Part shown: in pieces, positions 6,481 through 14,204 of the stretch
Position numbering within the stretch: the first letter of the stretch is position 1
Layout: each line of letters begins with the position of its first letter
The notes under the pieces: generated by a model
Database searches by the model: none
Seen by the model: the letters and a program-made list of their open reading frames with translations, nothing else
Told to the model about the DNA's origin: nothing
Source of the DNA: JANOAR01 sp031411235
Lineage (GTDB): Bacteria > Verrucomicrobiota > Verrucomicrobiia > Verrucomicrobiales > Verrucomicrobiaceae
Assembly (NCBI GenBank): GCA_031411235.1
Contig: JANOAR010000037.1
Coordinates: 1 to 17,649, forward strand
Length of the DNA: 17,649 nucleotides
Direction of reading: 5' to 3'
Position numbers and translations under genes: made by a program

Positions 6481-9141
6481 ATGTCGGCCCACTTACACGC
6501 CCTCATCGCCGATCAAGTCAAAGCCTGGAAACAGGCAGGCTTTCCGTGTGAGGCGTTCCCCGTGATCTCGGACATCTTGGAGCATCAGACCATCCAGACT
6601 GAGCCAAACGCACCGGTCGAATCGCGCTATCTCCGCTCTGCACAGATCGAAGCGCTCACCACCTACTGGTATCTGCGTCTCGTGAAGAACACGCCGACGA
6701 TGCTCGATCTCTACAAGGCGACCTATCCGTCCAAGTCAGACCTGCGCAAAGCACTCGGCCTCACATCCGATGCCATCCGCAATGTGATCGAAGACATAGG
6801 GCTGGATGGCCTCCTCGCCAGGGTTCGCAGCGACGACGCCTTCGTCAAAGAACACAAGCTCGACAGCCTGCGCGAAACCGTCGCGCTCGACTACCCCAGT
6901 TACATCCTTGCCCTCACCATGGGCGCGGGAAAGACGGCGCTCATTGGCTCCATCATCGCCACCGAGTTCGCCATGGCACTGGAGTATCCCGAGGGGCCGT
7001 TCATCCAGAATGCTCTCGTCTTCGCCCCTGGCCTCACCATCATCCGCTCCTTGCGGCAGCTCGCCGCCATGCCGTTTGATCGCATCCTGCCGCCGCGCTT
7101 CTTCAAGCACTTCGCCGCCACGGTGAAGCTCATCTTCACTCGCGATGGCGATCCCGACATCCCGGTCATTCGCGGCGACTCGTTCAACATCGTCGTCACC
7201 AACACCGAGAAGATTCGCATCACCAAGGAGACCGTGCGCAAGGGCGATCTCAAAGGCCTGTTCTCCGAAGCCAAGGCCGACGAAGCACGCAGCGAACTCG
7301 CCAACCGCCGCCTGCAAGCCATCGCCAGCCTGCCGCATCTCGCCGTGTTCTCAGATGAAGCGCATCACACTTATGGCGCTGGCATGGAGAAGAGCCTGAA
7401 GCGAGTGCGCGAAACGATCAACTATCTCCATGATCGCACGAACCTCATCGCCGTGATCAACACCACCGGCACGCCTTACCTCAAGCGCCAGCCGCTCCTC
7501 GACGTGGTGTTCTGGTATGGCCTCTCCACCGGCATTCGCGATGGCATCCTGAAGTCCGTCGCTGGCCACATTCACTCGTATCAGTTCGACAATCAAAGGC
7601 TCGACAACTTCCTCGCCGCCGTCCTCGATGACTTCCTTGCCAACTACGGCCAAGTCACCCTGCCCACGGGACACGTTGCCAAGCTCGCGCTCTACTTCCC
7701 GCAAGTCGCCGATCTCAAAGAAGCCCGCCCGCTCATCGAGGCCAAGCTCATGTCACTCGGCTATCTGACCGACTGCGTGCTGGCGATGACCAATGAATCC
7801 ACCGCTGCCGAGAAGACCGCGTTTGATCGTTTGAATGATTCCGAGTCGCGCCACCGCATCATCCTGCTCGTGAACATTGGCACCGAAGGCTGGGACTGCC
7901 CCAGTCTCTTCGCCACCGCGCTGGCTCGTGAGTTGCGCAGCAGCAACAATTTCGTGCTTCAGGCAGCCTGCCGCTGCCTGCGGCAGGTGCCGGGGAACAA
8001 TCACCCTGCCAGCATTTACCTCACGGAAGACAATCGCCGCACGCTCGACAAGGAGCTTCAGGACACCTACAACGAATCGCTCAACGACCTGAACATCACC
8101 GGCAGCACAGGCAAGCGCGCCACCATTAAGCTGCGCAAAATTAAAATCCCGCCGCTCGTCGTGAAGCAGACCGTGCGCCGTGTGGAGCGCAGCGCCCAAC
8201 CTCCTGCGCTGCTCATCCTCACGCGCCCGGATGTAACCGCCGAAGGCAAGTTCACCCGCCAGACCTTCGATCTCGCCAGCACCTCCACGCGGGGCGAAGT
8301 CCTCACCGCCAGCGCACCGAGTGTCACCCTCAGCACCGCTGCTGAAGGCATCGACCTCTACACCGCCGCCACCAAGCTCGCCGCCGTGTATCGCGCCGAC
8401 TTCTGGGCCATCAAAGCGCAACTCGCCGCGCTCTATCCCGACGGCGAAGTGCCCGACACCCATCTCGCCGCCATCGCCCAGCAGGTGGAAATATCCACCA
8501 GCGCCTATGACATCATCGAGGAGCAGGTGGAGGTGGCCCTCGCGCTCGTGAAGCCGGAAGGCTTTGACTACGACAGCGCGACGGACACCTACACCGCCGA
8601 GATCACCTATCCCGTTACCCGCGAGCATCTGCTGCTCTCCTGGGAGAAGTGCCAGAGCGCGAATCCGCACGACTTCGGCTTCCACTACGATCCCTACAAC
8701 TTCGATTCGCAACCCGAGGCCGACTTCTTCACCGGCCTGCTGCATCAGCTCAATCTCAAGCCCGAGGACGTGGAGGACTTCTATTTCACAGGGGCACTCA
8801 CCAGCGCCAGCAAGACAGACTTCGCCATCGAATACAAAGACACCGATGGCAAATGGCGCAGCTACACGCCCGACTTCGTGCTCCGCCGCAAAGATGGCCG
8901 CTGCCTCATCATCGAAGTGAAGAGCGAGCAGCATGAAGCAGGCATCCTAGAAGACCTCAAGCGCGATGCCAGCGGCCAGCCTCCCATCACCCATGAAGGC
9001 ATCAAAGCCGCCGCGCTGCGTCGCTGGACCGGCTTGAACGCTGACCGGCTCAAGTACGAGTTCGTCTTTGCGGGCACGGCGTTGCGCGCCGGTGCCACCG
9101 GTGCAGCTTCCATCTTTGCAAATCAAACCACTGCCCGCTAG
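6481..9141 (+). CDS. res: Type III restriction enzyme Res-like subunit (SF2 helicase + PD-(D/E)XK nuclease)
   Basis: An 886-aa predicted ATP-dependent restriction subunit that would translocate along or switch on DNA and cleave it together with the Mod methyltransferase. Helicase motifs in order are Walker A MGAGKT (148-152), DEAH box FSDEAHH (292-295), motif III-like NTTGTP, motif V NIGTEGWDCPS and motif VI VLQAACRCLRQ. The C-terminus carries the nuclease signature PDF (Pro797-Asp798) followed by EVK (Glu812-Lys814) in YTPDFVLRRKDGRCLIIEVKSE. About 145 residues precede Walker A, longer than I expect for classical Res proteins. All key residues appear intact. It starts 3 nt after the small gene and ends 9 nt before the antitoxin gene. 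Order is res before mod, reversed from the classical mod-res arrangement. Assignment to type III is by architecture; a related helicase-nuclease defence family is possible. Confidence 0.87.
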   Translation: MSAHLHALIADQVKAWKQAGFPCEAFPVISDILEHQTIQTEPNAPVESRYLRSAQIEALTTYWYLRLVKNTPTMLDLYKATYPSKSDLRKALGLTSDAIRNVIEDIGLDGLLARVRSDDAFVKEHKLDSLRETVALDYPSYILALTMGAGKTALIGSIIATEFAMALEYPEGPFIQNALVFAPGLTIIRSLRQLAAMPFDRILPPRFFKHFAATVKLIFTRDGDPDIPVIRGDSFNIVVTNTEKIRITKETVRKGDLKGLFSEAKADEARSELANRRLQAIASLPHLAVFSDEAHHTYGAGMEKSLKRVRETINYLHDRTNLIAVINTTGTPYLKRQPLLDVVFWYGLSTGIRDGILKSVAGHIHSYQFDNQRLDNFLAAVLDDFLANYGQVTLPTGHVAKLALYFPQVADLKEARPLIEAKLMSLGYLTDCVLAMTNESTAAEKTAFDRLNDSESRHRIILLVNIGTEGWDCPSLFATALARELRSSNNFVLQAACRCLRQVPGNNHPASIYLTEDNRRTLDKELQDTYNESLNDLNITGSTGKRATIKLRKIKIPPLVVKQTVRRVERSAQPPALLILTRPDVTAEGKFTRQTFDLASTSTRGEVLTASAPSVTLSTAAEGIDLYTAATKLAAVYRADFWAIKAQLAALYPDGEVPDTHLAAIAQQVEISTSAYDIIEEQVEVALALVKPEGFDYDSATDTYTAEITYPVTREHLLLSWEKCQSANPHDFGFHYDPYNFDSQPEADFFTGLLHQLNLKPEDVEDFYFTGALTSASKTDFAIEYKDTDGKWRSYTPDFVLRRKDGRCLIIEVKSEQHEAGILEDLKRDASGQPPITHEGIKAAALRRWTGLNADRLKYEFVFAGTALRAGATGAASIFANQTTAR

Positions 9142-9150
9142 TATCCCGCC

Positions 9151-9390
9151 ATGACTATCCGACTTCCCGACGACCCAGCACTCGCCTCCATGAGCGAGCC
9201 GCAAATCTTGCTCGATCTCGCTTGCGGCGCTTATGCCGCAGGTCATGTCTCACGCGGTGTGGCCGCCCGCATGGCGGGCCTGGACAGCTACGCCTTCGAC
9301 AAGGTTCTCTTCACGCGCCGCATTCCATCTTATGATGAAGAGCGGTTCGCCGAGGACATGGAAACCCTTCGCGTCCTCCGCAAATCGTGA
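9151..9390 (+). CDS. UPF0175 family antitoxin
   Basis: A 79-aa protein with the UPF0175 pattern: an N-terminal beta segment (MTIRLPDDPAL), a helical pair around ILLDLACGAYAAGHVSRGVAARMAGLDSYAFDKVLFTRRIPS, and the conserved IPxYDEERFAEDMETL ending. Members of this family pair with DUF3368 PIN-domain toxins, and exactly such a gene follows with a 4-nt GTGA overlap (9387-9390). Expected role: bind and neutralise the PIN nuclease and probably autorepress by DNA binding through the central helix-turn-helix-like region. The module sits between res and mod on the same strand with a 9-nt gap after res, so it is probably read from the restriction transcript as well as any promoter of its own; none is evident inside the 3' end of res. 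Confidence 0.85.
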   Translation: MTIRLPDDPALASMSEPQILLDLACGAYAAGHVSRGVAARMAGLDSYAFDKVLFTRRIPSYDEERFAEDMETLRVLRKS

Positions 9391-9878
9391 CCGTCGTCAC
9401 CGATACCTCGGTCGTTCTCAATCTCTGCCTCATAGGGCAGCACGACCTGTTGCATCACCTCTATGGCAGGGTACTCGCTCCCACAGCAGTGGTGGAGGAG
9501 TTTCATCGACTCGCCTCTGCGGATGCACGTTTTCATGGCCTCAGTTTCCCTGCTTTCATCGAGCAGGCAGAGCCCCATCATCTGCTGCCCCAATTGACCT
9601 CATCCCCTCTGTTGCAGGCGGGCGAGATTGCGGCGCTTTCTCTCGCTTCTGAAAAGCAAGCCGATGCCGTCCTCATGGATGAGCTTGCAGGCCGCGCCGC
9701 AGCCACAGCCCTGGGGCTGCGTGTGATCGGGCTCCTCGGCATTCTCATTGATGCCAAAAAGCATGCCCTCATACCCGCTCTGGCACCTCTCATCGACCGC
9801 TTGCAACTTGAGGCCAAGTTCTGGATCAGCGCCGCCCTGCGCAACACCGTCTTGAAAGCTGCTGATGAAGCGGCATGA
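9387..9878 (+). CDS. DUF3368 family PIN-domain toxin (putative ribonuclease)
   Basis: A 163-aa PIN-domain protein, GTG start within the GTGA overlap with the antitoxin stop. The fold is recognisable from VVTDTSVVLNL (first acidic metal ligand), VLAPTAVVEEF, LLQAGEIAALSLASEKQADAVLMDELAGRAAATALGL (Glu and Asp ligands) and VIGLLGILIDAKKHALIPALAPLIDRL, the last being the characteristic DUF3368 ending. Such proteins are thought to cleave RNA with Mg2+/Mn2+ and are held inactive by the UPF0175 partner. The predicted catalytic acidic residues look intact. It ends 19 nt before the chosen Mod start codon, or overlaps it by 14 nt if the upstream ATG at 9865 is used. The RNA target is unknown. Confidence 0.85.
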   Translation: MTVVTDTSVVLNLCLIGQHDLLHHLYGRVLAPTAVVEEFHRLASADARFHGLSFPAFIEQAEPHHLLPQLTSSPLLQAGEIAALSLASEKQADAVLMDELAGRAAATALGLRVIGLLGILIDAKKHALIPALAPLIDRLQLEAKFWISAALRNTVLKAADEAA

Positions 9879-9897
9879 CCCTCCCTTTTCTCCAGCC

Positions 9898-12048
9898 ATG
9901 CCCGCTAAAAAGACAACCGCCAAAAAGGCAGCCAAGCCAACGGCTAAGAGTAACCTGCGAGCCTCATCCCAGGCTGCTCGCAGCGCCGAGGAATCCCCCA
10001 CCATCCTTCGCGAAGACCCCGCCATGTACCAGACCCAGCCCAAGCCCAAGCCAATGCCCACCGAGGTAAAACTCTCCGCCGCCAAGGGACGCCCCATGTT
10101 GCAATGGGTGGGTAAGAAGCCGCTGAGCCGCGTCACCGCCTTTCCCGCGCAGCTTACCGAGACCTTTGATCCTGCGGGCGAACTCTCCTCAAATCCGCAA
10201 TCCGCAATTCAAAATCCGCAATCGGGCAACCTCTATTACGGCGACAACAAGGAGGTGCTGGCCCACCTGCTGGCCAATGGCTATCGCGGTAAGGTGGACC
10301 TCATCTACATCGACCCGCCCTTCGACTCCGGCGCGGACTATGTGCGCAAGGTCACGCTGCGCGGCAAGAGCGCCCTCGCCAAGCTAGAAGGTGAATCCTA
10401 CTCACTAGGCGAGCAAGTCCAATACACTGACATCTGGGCCAACGATAATTACCTCCAGTTCATGTATGAGCGGCTCATTCTGTTGAAGGAGTTGCTGGCT
10501 GAGGGGGGAACAATTTGGCTGCACTGTGATTGGCATAAATCGCACTTTTTGCGTTGCCTGATGGACGAAGTATTTGGCCCTGAATCATTCGAGAGCGAGG
10601 TCATTTGGAAGCGACAGAGTGCGCACAGCGATTCGTCAAGGCTTGGCGCGGTGCATGACACCATATTTTTTTATGCAAAGGGTAAACCTGCCATCTGGAA
10701 CGAGATACTTGTCGATCCTAGCCCCGACTATATCGATTCTTTCTTCGACAGTGTAGAACCCGAAACAGGTCGCCGCTATGCACGCGGTGACTTGAGCGCT
10801 GGCGGGCTTTCAGGTGGTGGATACAACTATACTTACAAAGGCGTCCACGCGAACTGGCGTTGCCCTCTAAGCACACTTGAAAGCCACGATAAGGAAGGTC
10901 GGTTGCATTGGCCAAAAAAGGGCGTGCCAAGGCTCAAACGGTATCTGGATGAGTTCAAAGGCGTAACTCTTCAAGATGTTTGGAATGATTTGCGAGTCAT
11001 CCACAATCAATCTGATGAGCGCGTGGACTATCCCACGCAAAAGCCAGAAATTTTCATGGAGAGGATCATTCGCATGGGATCAAATCCCGATTCTCTTATC
11101 CTTGACTGCTTTAATGGTTCCGGCACAACAGCCGCCGTAGCCCAGAAGCTCGGGCGGCGTTGGATCGGCTGCGACATTAATAAAGGAGCCATTCAGACCA
11201 CCAGCAAGCGGCTCCAGGGCATCATCAGCGAGCAGTTGGTGGAGCGGGAGAAGCAGAACGTGAAACAGGCTGCCAGCCTGTTCCCGGACGACACCGACAA
11301 GGCTGCTCGTGTCACGCCCGCCGCGCTCTCGTTCCGCAGCCATCGCGTGAATGACTACGACATGGCCATCCAGCACAATGAGGCCGTCGCGCTCGCTTGC
11401 GAGCACATCGGCGTGCAGCGCACGAAGACTGACACCTACTTCGACGGCACGCAGGGCAAGCGCCTGGTGAAGATCATTCCCTTCAACCATCCGCTCAGCC
11501 CCGCCGATCTGGAACAGCTCAAAGGCGAACTCAAAGCCCGTGAGAAGGAGGAGCGCGACATCCTGCTAGTGTGCCTGGGCAAAGAACTGGCATGCGAGTC
11601 CTGGCTGACCGACTGGGGCCGCTTGCGTAAGCGCGGCGACGTGCCGAACAAGATCGAGATCATCGAACTGCGCACCGATCCGAAATACGGCAAGTTCATG
11701 ACCCACACGCCAGCCAGCGCCAAGGTCAGCGTGAAGCGCAAGGACGGCGAGTTGCATGTCACCCTCGACGACTTCACCAGCCCCACCATCATCGAGCGAC
11801 TCGACAGCCAGGACAGCCGCCTCTTCAAAGCCCACGTCACCGACTGGCGCTTCCTAGTTGACTGCGTGATGATCGACCCCGCCTACGACGGTCAAGCCTT
11901 CAACATCGCCCTCACCGACCTCCCCGAAAAGAAGACCGACCTCGTCAACGGCAGCTACACGCTGCCAGCACCCGAAGGCAAAACCACGGTGGCCGTGAAG
12001 ATCGTGGACATGCTCGGCGAGGAAGTGTTTGTGATGGTGGAGGTGTGA
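9898..12048 (+). CDS. mod: Type III-like Mod: beta-class N6-adenine DNA methyltransferase
   Basis: A 716-aa site-specific methyltransferase predicted to transfer a methyl group from S-adenosylmethionine to adenine N6 and to provide target recognition for Res. The catalytic motif IV, IDPPFDSG, precedes the SAM-binding motif I, LDCFNGSGTT (about 275 residues later), which is the beta-class order typical of type III Mod. The region between, about 10500-11130, should hold the target-recognition domain and has clearly lower GC than its flanks. The N-terminus (MPAKKTTAKKAAKPTAK) is a Lys/Ala-rich tail, followed by a linker encoded partly by a 7-nt repeat. The long C-terminal extension (about 250 residues) is unassigned and may bind Res. 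I chose ATG 9898 for its C/T-rich leader and MPAKK start; ATG 9865 would add 11 residues. The next gene starts 12 nt downstream. Confidence 0.87.
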   Translation: MPAKKTTAKKAAKPTAKSNLRASSQAARSAEESPTILREDPAMYQTQPKPKPMPTEVKLSAAKGRPMLQWVGKKPLSRVTAFPAQLTETFDPAGELSSNPQSAIQNPQSGNLYYGDNKEVLAHLLANGYRGKVDLIYIDPPFDSGADYVRKVTLRGKSALAKLEGESYSLGEQVQYTDIWANDNYLQFMYERLILLKELLAEGGTIWLHCDWHKSHFLRCLMDEVFGPESFESEVIWKRQSAHSDSSRLGAVHDTIFFYAKGKPAIWNEILVDPSPDYIDSFFDSVEPETGRRYARGDLSAGGLSGGGYNYTYKGVHANWRCPLSTLESHDKEGRLHWPKKGVPRLKRYLDEFKGVTLQDVWNDLRVIHNQSDERVDYPTQKPEIFMERIIRMGSNPDSLILDCFNGSGTTAAVAQKLGRRWIGCDINKGAIQTTSKRLQGIISEQLVEREKQNVKQAASLFPDDTDKAARVTPAALSFRSHRVNDYDMAIQHNEAVALACEHIGVQRTKTDTYFDGTQGKRLVKIIPFNHPLSPADLEQLKGELKAREKEERDILLVCLGKELACESWLTDWGRLRKRGDVPNKIEIIELRTDPKYGKFMTHTPASAKVSVKRKDGELHVTLDDFTSPTIIERLDSQDSRLFKAHVTDWRFLVDCVMIDPAYDGQAFNIALTDLPEKKTDLVNGSYTLPAPEGKTTVAVKIVDMLGEEVFVMVEV
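10192..10226 (+). repeat. 7-nt repeat tract inside mod
   Basis: Five consecutive 7-nt units: AATCCGC, AATCCGC, AATTCAA, AATCCGC, AATCGGG. They encode part of the linker NPQSAIQNPQSG just before the methyltransferase fold begins at NLYYGDN. Since 7 is not a multiple of three, gain or loss of a unit would shift the mod reading frame. Only two adjacent units are identical, so present-day slippage should be slow. Confidence 0.7.
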
Positions 12049-12060
12049 CCCACGACTGCG

Positions 12061-12777
12061 ATGAATACGGAACCCTATTACCTTCTCCTGCCGAGGCAGG
12101 AATTCATGGCCTGGCTCATTGCGATAGCCAGCAACAAGTTTGCCGGGGTGGGCGAGATCACCATGACTTTCCAAATGGGTAATCTGACCTTGAACTGTGA
12201 ATGGGGGGAAACGTCGATGAACTACGAAGGAAAGTTCAACGGCGTCGTGGTCTTCCGCTCGCAAACGCTCTTTGCTCTCGTTAGGCGGTATGCCAGCAAG
12301 CAGAAGCTTTCTACTCCACTGAGGGCAATAGTGGACGTGACTGAGGCCAAGTTTATCCTCGAAGCCGTGAGCGCCAAGGCCCTAATCAAGCCATCAGACA
12401 TGCCTCCGGTCATCCCAACAGATGAGCCTCAATGCGCGAACAGCGAGGCGATGCGCTTCACCCTGGCGACGAATGAATTCATCTCGTTGCTCAAGCGTGC
12501 CATTCCCCACCCGCCTTCAAAGAAGACCGCGCTCAAACTCACCGCTTTAAACGGCAGGCTGTACCTGCTGTGTGGGCATGACAGTGCGAACATGGAGCTG
12601 GCTATTGCCAGTCACGGCGAAGTGACGGTATCCGCGAAGACCTTTCGCCAAGTGCTAGCAAGTTACCAAGGCACGCCCACCATTGAATTTGAAGCGAGTA
12701 AAGACGGCCTTCGATTGAATGCCTTTAGAATGTCAGTGTCCAATTGGAGCGGCTCACCGCAAAGGCCGACTGGGTGA
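12061..12777 (+). CDS. Two-domain DNA sliding-clamp-like protein (novel operon member)
   Basis: A 238-aa protein with two similar halves, about residues 6-104 and 130-228. Half 1 has LLLPRQEFMAWLIAI...GNLTLNC...GVVVFRSQTLFALVRRY; half 2 has FTLATNEFISLLKRAI...GRLYLLC...GEVTVSAKTFRQVLASY. Half 2 in particular follows the layout of a bacterial beta-clamp domain: MRFTL like MKFTV at its start, an L-x-L strand, then G-x-V-T-V-x-A-K leading into a helix and an acidic beta strand before GLRLN. A beta clamp has three domains per subunit; two domains in about 240 residues resembles PCNA in size. The clamp assignment is inference from pattern, not a database match. The start is 12 nt after mod and GC (about 50-57 percent on sampled lines) is lower than res. 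The last residues (SGSPQRPTG) look unlike the rest and may be altered by the adjacent transposase debris. Confidence 0.62.
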   Translation: MNTEPYYLLLPRQEFMAWLIAIASNKFAGVGEITMTFQMGNLTLNCEWGETSMNYEGKFNGVVVFRSQTLFALVRRYASKQKLSTPLRAIVDVTEAKFILEAVSAKALIKPSDMPPVIPTDEPQCANSEAMRFTLATNEFISLLKRAIPHPPSKKTALKLTALNGRLYLLCGHDSANMELAIASHGEVTVSAKTFRQVLASYQGTPTIEFEASKDGLRLNAFRMSVSNWSGSPQRPTG

Positions 12778-12837
12778 CATCCAGCCAGGAATCCAACATG
12801 CCCGGATGGCCTTCTTTCGGATCGGACGTCAGATCCA

Positions 12838-12969
12838 CATGCCTACATGGCGACGGTGCTGGCGAGTCTGAACTCCCCGGCGGTGCTCATCAATTCTGTG
12901 GCCGACCATGTGCATGTCCTCTTCAAGATGGGGCGCACGGTGACGCTGGCGCAGGTGGCCAGAAACTGA
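12838..12969 (+). pseudogene. Fragment of a Y1 (IS200/REP-associated, HUH) transposase
   Basis: The frame reads HAYMATVLASLNSPAVLINSVADHVHVLFKMGRTVTLAQVARN then stop. ADHVHVLF is the HUH metal-binding motif of Y1 transposases, with the expected HAYxAxVL upstream and T-L-A-x-V downstream. Only about 43 codons remain: the N-terminal start, the catalytic tyrosine helix and the C-terminus are absent. It is therefore dead. A further run of about 30 sense codons in another frame (12960-13049, beginning QKLNVLDQEIR) looks protein-like but has no start and I cannot assign it. The rest of 12778-13071 shows nothing. Confidence 0.72.
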
Positions 12970-13071
12970 ATGTGCTTGATCAGGAGATTCGCTCAGCGAT
13001 TGCTTTGGGAGAGAGGTTGCTGACGATTGAGCAATCATTGCCGAAGTGACAGTATCTTTAATCAATTTAGA

Positions 13072-13887
13072 ATGAGCCAAGAAATCACACCCTTTGAAGC
13101 CATCCGCCGCACCAACCCGGCGGGCAACGAATTCTGGTCCAGCCGCGACTTTGCGCGTGTGCTTGGCTACGCCGATTATCGGAATTTCCAGTCCGTCATC
13201 GAGTCCGCCCGCACCGCCTGTTTCAACAGCGGCCAGCGGGTGGAGGATCATTTCGTTGAGGTCACCGATATGATCGAGATCGGCAAGGGCGGGCAGCGTC
13301 CCGTGCAGACCGTGATGATGTCGCGTTACGCCTGTTACCTCGTCATCCAGAACGCTGACCCGACCAAGGAGATCGTGGCCCATGGCCAGTCCTACTTTGC
13401 GATTCAGACGCGACGACAGGAGCTAACGGACGAGGAAGCTGAAGAGCAGCACCGGCTCGCTATCCGCAGAGAACTGAGAACGCATAACACCCAACTCGCC
13501 TATGCGGCGAAGGGCGCGGGCATCATCGAATCCCGCGACTACGCGATCTTCCAAAACCACGGCTACATGGGCCTCTACGGCGGACTCGGTGCCCAGGACA
13601 TCCATGCCCGCAAGGGATTGAAGAAGAGCGAACAAATCCTCGACCATATGGGCAGCACCGAACTGGCCGCAAACCTCTTCCGCGCCACCCAGGCCGAAGA
13701 TAAGCTGCGCCGGGAGCAAATCACCGGCAAAGACAAGGCCAACAAAGCCCATCGTGAAGTGGGAGCCAAAGTGCGCCAGACGATCAAAGAACTCGGCGGC
13801 ACCATGCCGGAGAATCTGCCAGCCGCCGAAAGCATCAAGAAGCTGGAGTCCAAAGCCAAGAAAGCGCTCAAGAAAGGCAAGGCATGA
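13072..13887 (+). CDS. dinD: DNA damage-inducible protein D (DinD), Bro-N-type domain
   Basis: A 271-aa protein closely resembling E. coli DinD along its whole length. Landmarks are PFEAIRRTNPAGNEFWSSRDFARVLGYADYRNF (Bro-N-like domain), SRYACYLVIQNADPTKEIVAHGQSYFAIQTRRQEL, YAIFQNHGYMGLYGGL, and ILDHMGSTELAANLFRATQAEDKLRRE, then KVRQTIKELGGTMPE and a Lys-rich tail. E. coli DinD is SOS-regulated and has been reported to inhibit RecA filament activity. The ATG at 13072 (MSQEITPFEAI) matches the E. coli N-terminus; a TTG at 13027 gives an implausible leader. I see no obvious LexA-type operator in the short upstream region. DinD genes are frequent passengers beside restriction-modification loci, which fits its place at the end of the island. 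Confidence 0.92.
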   Translation: MSQEITPFEAIRRTNPAGNEFWSSRDFARVLGYADYRNFQSVIESARTACFNSGQRVEDHFVEVTDMIEIGKGGQRPVQTVMMSRYACYLVIQNADPTKEIVAHGQSYFAIQTRRQELTDEEAEEQHRLAIRRELRTHNTQLAYAAKGAGIIESRDYAIFQNHGYMGLYGGLGAQDIHARKGLKKSEQILDHMGSTELAANLFRATQAEDKLRREQITGKDKANKAHREVGAKVRQTIKELGGTMPENLPAAESIKKLESKAKKALKKGKA

Positions 13888-14087
13888 ATCCACCACTTCT
13901 CACCGCGCTCTCTTCGCGCCAAATTGCAGGCATCGTCCGAACGGCAACAAAGCGTGCATGCTACGCCGCTCCTGCGGGGAAGGGGTCGCGTGATTCATGT
14001 TGCAAAGCTCCAGTAATTTTACTCGCCCGCGCTATGCCATTCAACCATTGGCAGCCTGCAATAGGATTCACACGGTAAAGGGGTCGG
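13888..14087. other. Non-coding stretch between dinD and the orphan dehydrogenase fragment
   Basis: About 200 bp without a credible gene. A 64-codon frame starting inside the dinD stop region (13884) has no family resemblance and mixed composition. The segment ends in GTAAAGGGGTCGG immediately before homology to the dehydrogenase 3' end begins, so the island's right junction lies at about 14080-14088. No integrase, tRNA or clear terminator is seen. Confidence 0.5.
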
Positions 14088-14204
14088 ATCGACACGGATG
14101 CGTGGATCAGCCATCGCGCTAGTTTTGACGATTTGCCCGCTGCGATGGCCGACTGGGCGCAACACGGCAGCGGCGTGGTGAAGGCGTTCGGCTTGAAGGC
14201 ATAG
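14088..14204 (+). pseudogene. Orphan 3' fragment of a zinc dehydrogenase gene
   Basis: Thirty-eight codons plus TAG, reading IDTDAWISHRASFDDLPAAMADW and ending GVVKAFGLKA. This is the same C-terminus as the dehydrogenase at 3853-4845. There are 11 substitutions and one deleted codon against it; several substitutions are silent (ACC/ACG, GCG/GCT, AGC/AGT, GCA/GCG). It has no start, nucleotide-binding loop or zinc sites. The fragment was presumably part of a full, selected gene before being cut off, either by insertion of the island or by decay of a tandem paralogue. Confidence 0.85.

Noticed and set aside
7753..8934. 393-aa minus-strand frame
   Set aside because: Antisense shadow of res, which has clear helicase and nuclease motifs across the same span.
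12744..13049. 101-aa frame between the clamp-like gene and dinD
   Set aside because: It overlaps the clamp gene end and the transposase fragment in another frame; only its last 30 codons look protein-like and they lack a start.
13050..13071. LexA operator upstream of dinD
   Set aside because: I looked for CTGT-N8-ACAG and GAAC-type operators and saw none convincing; SOS control is therefore not claimed.
13884..14078. 64-aa frame overlapping the dinD stop
   Set aside because: No family resemblance, mixed codon composition, and it ends at the island junction.
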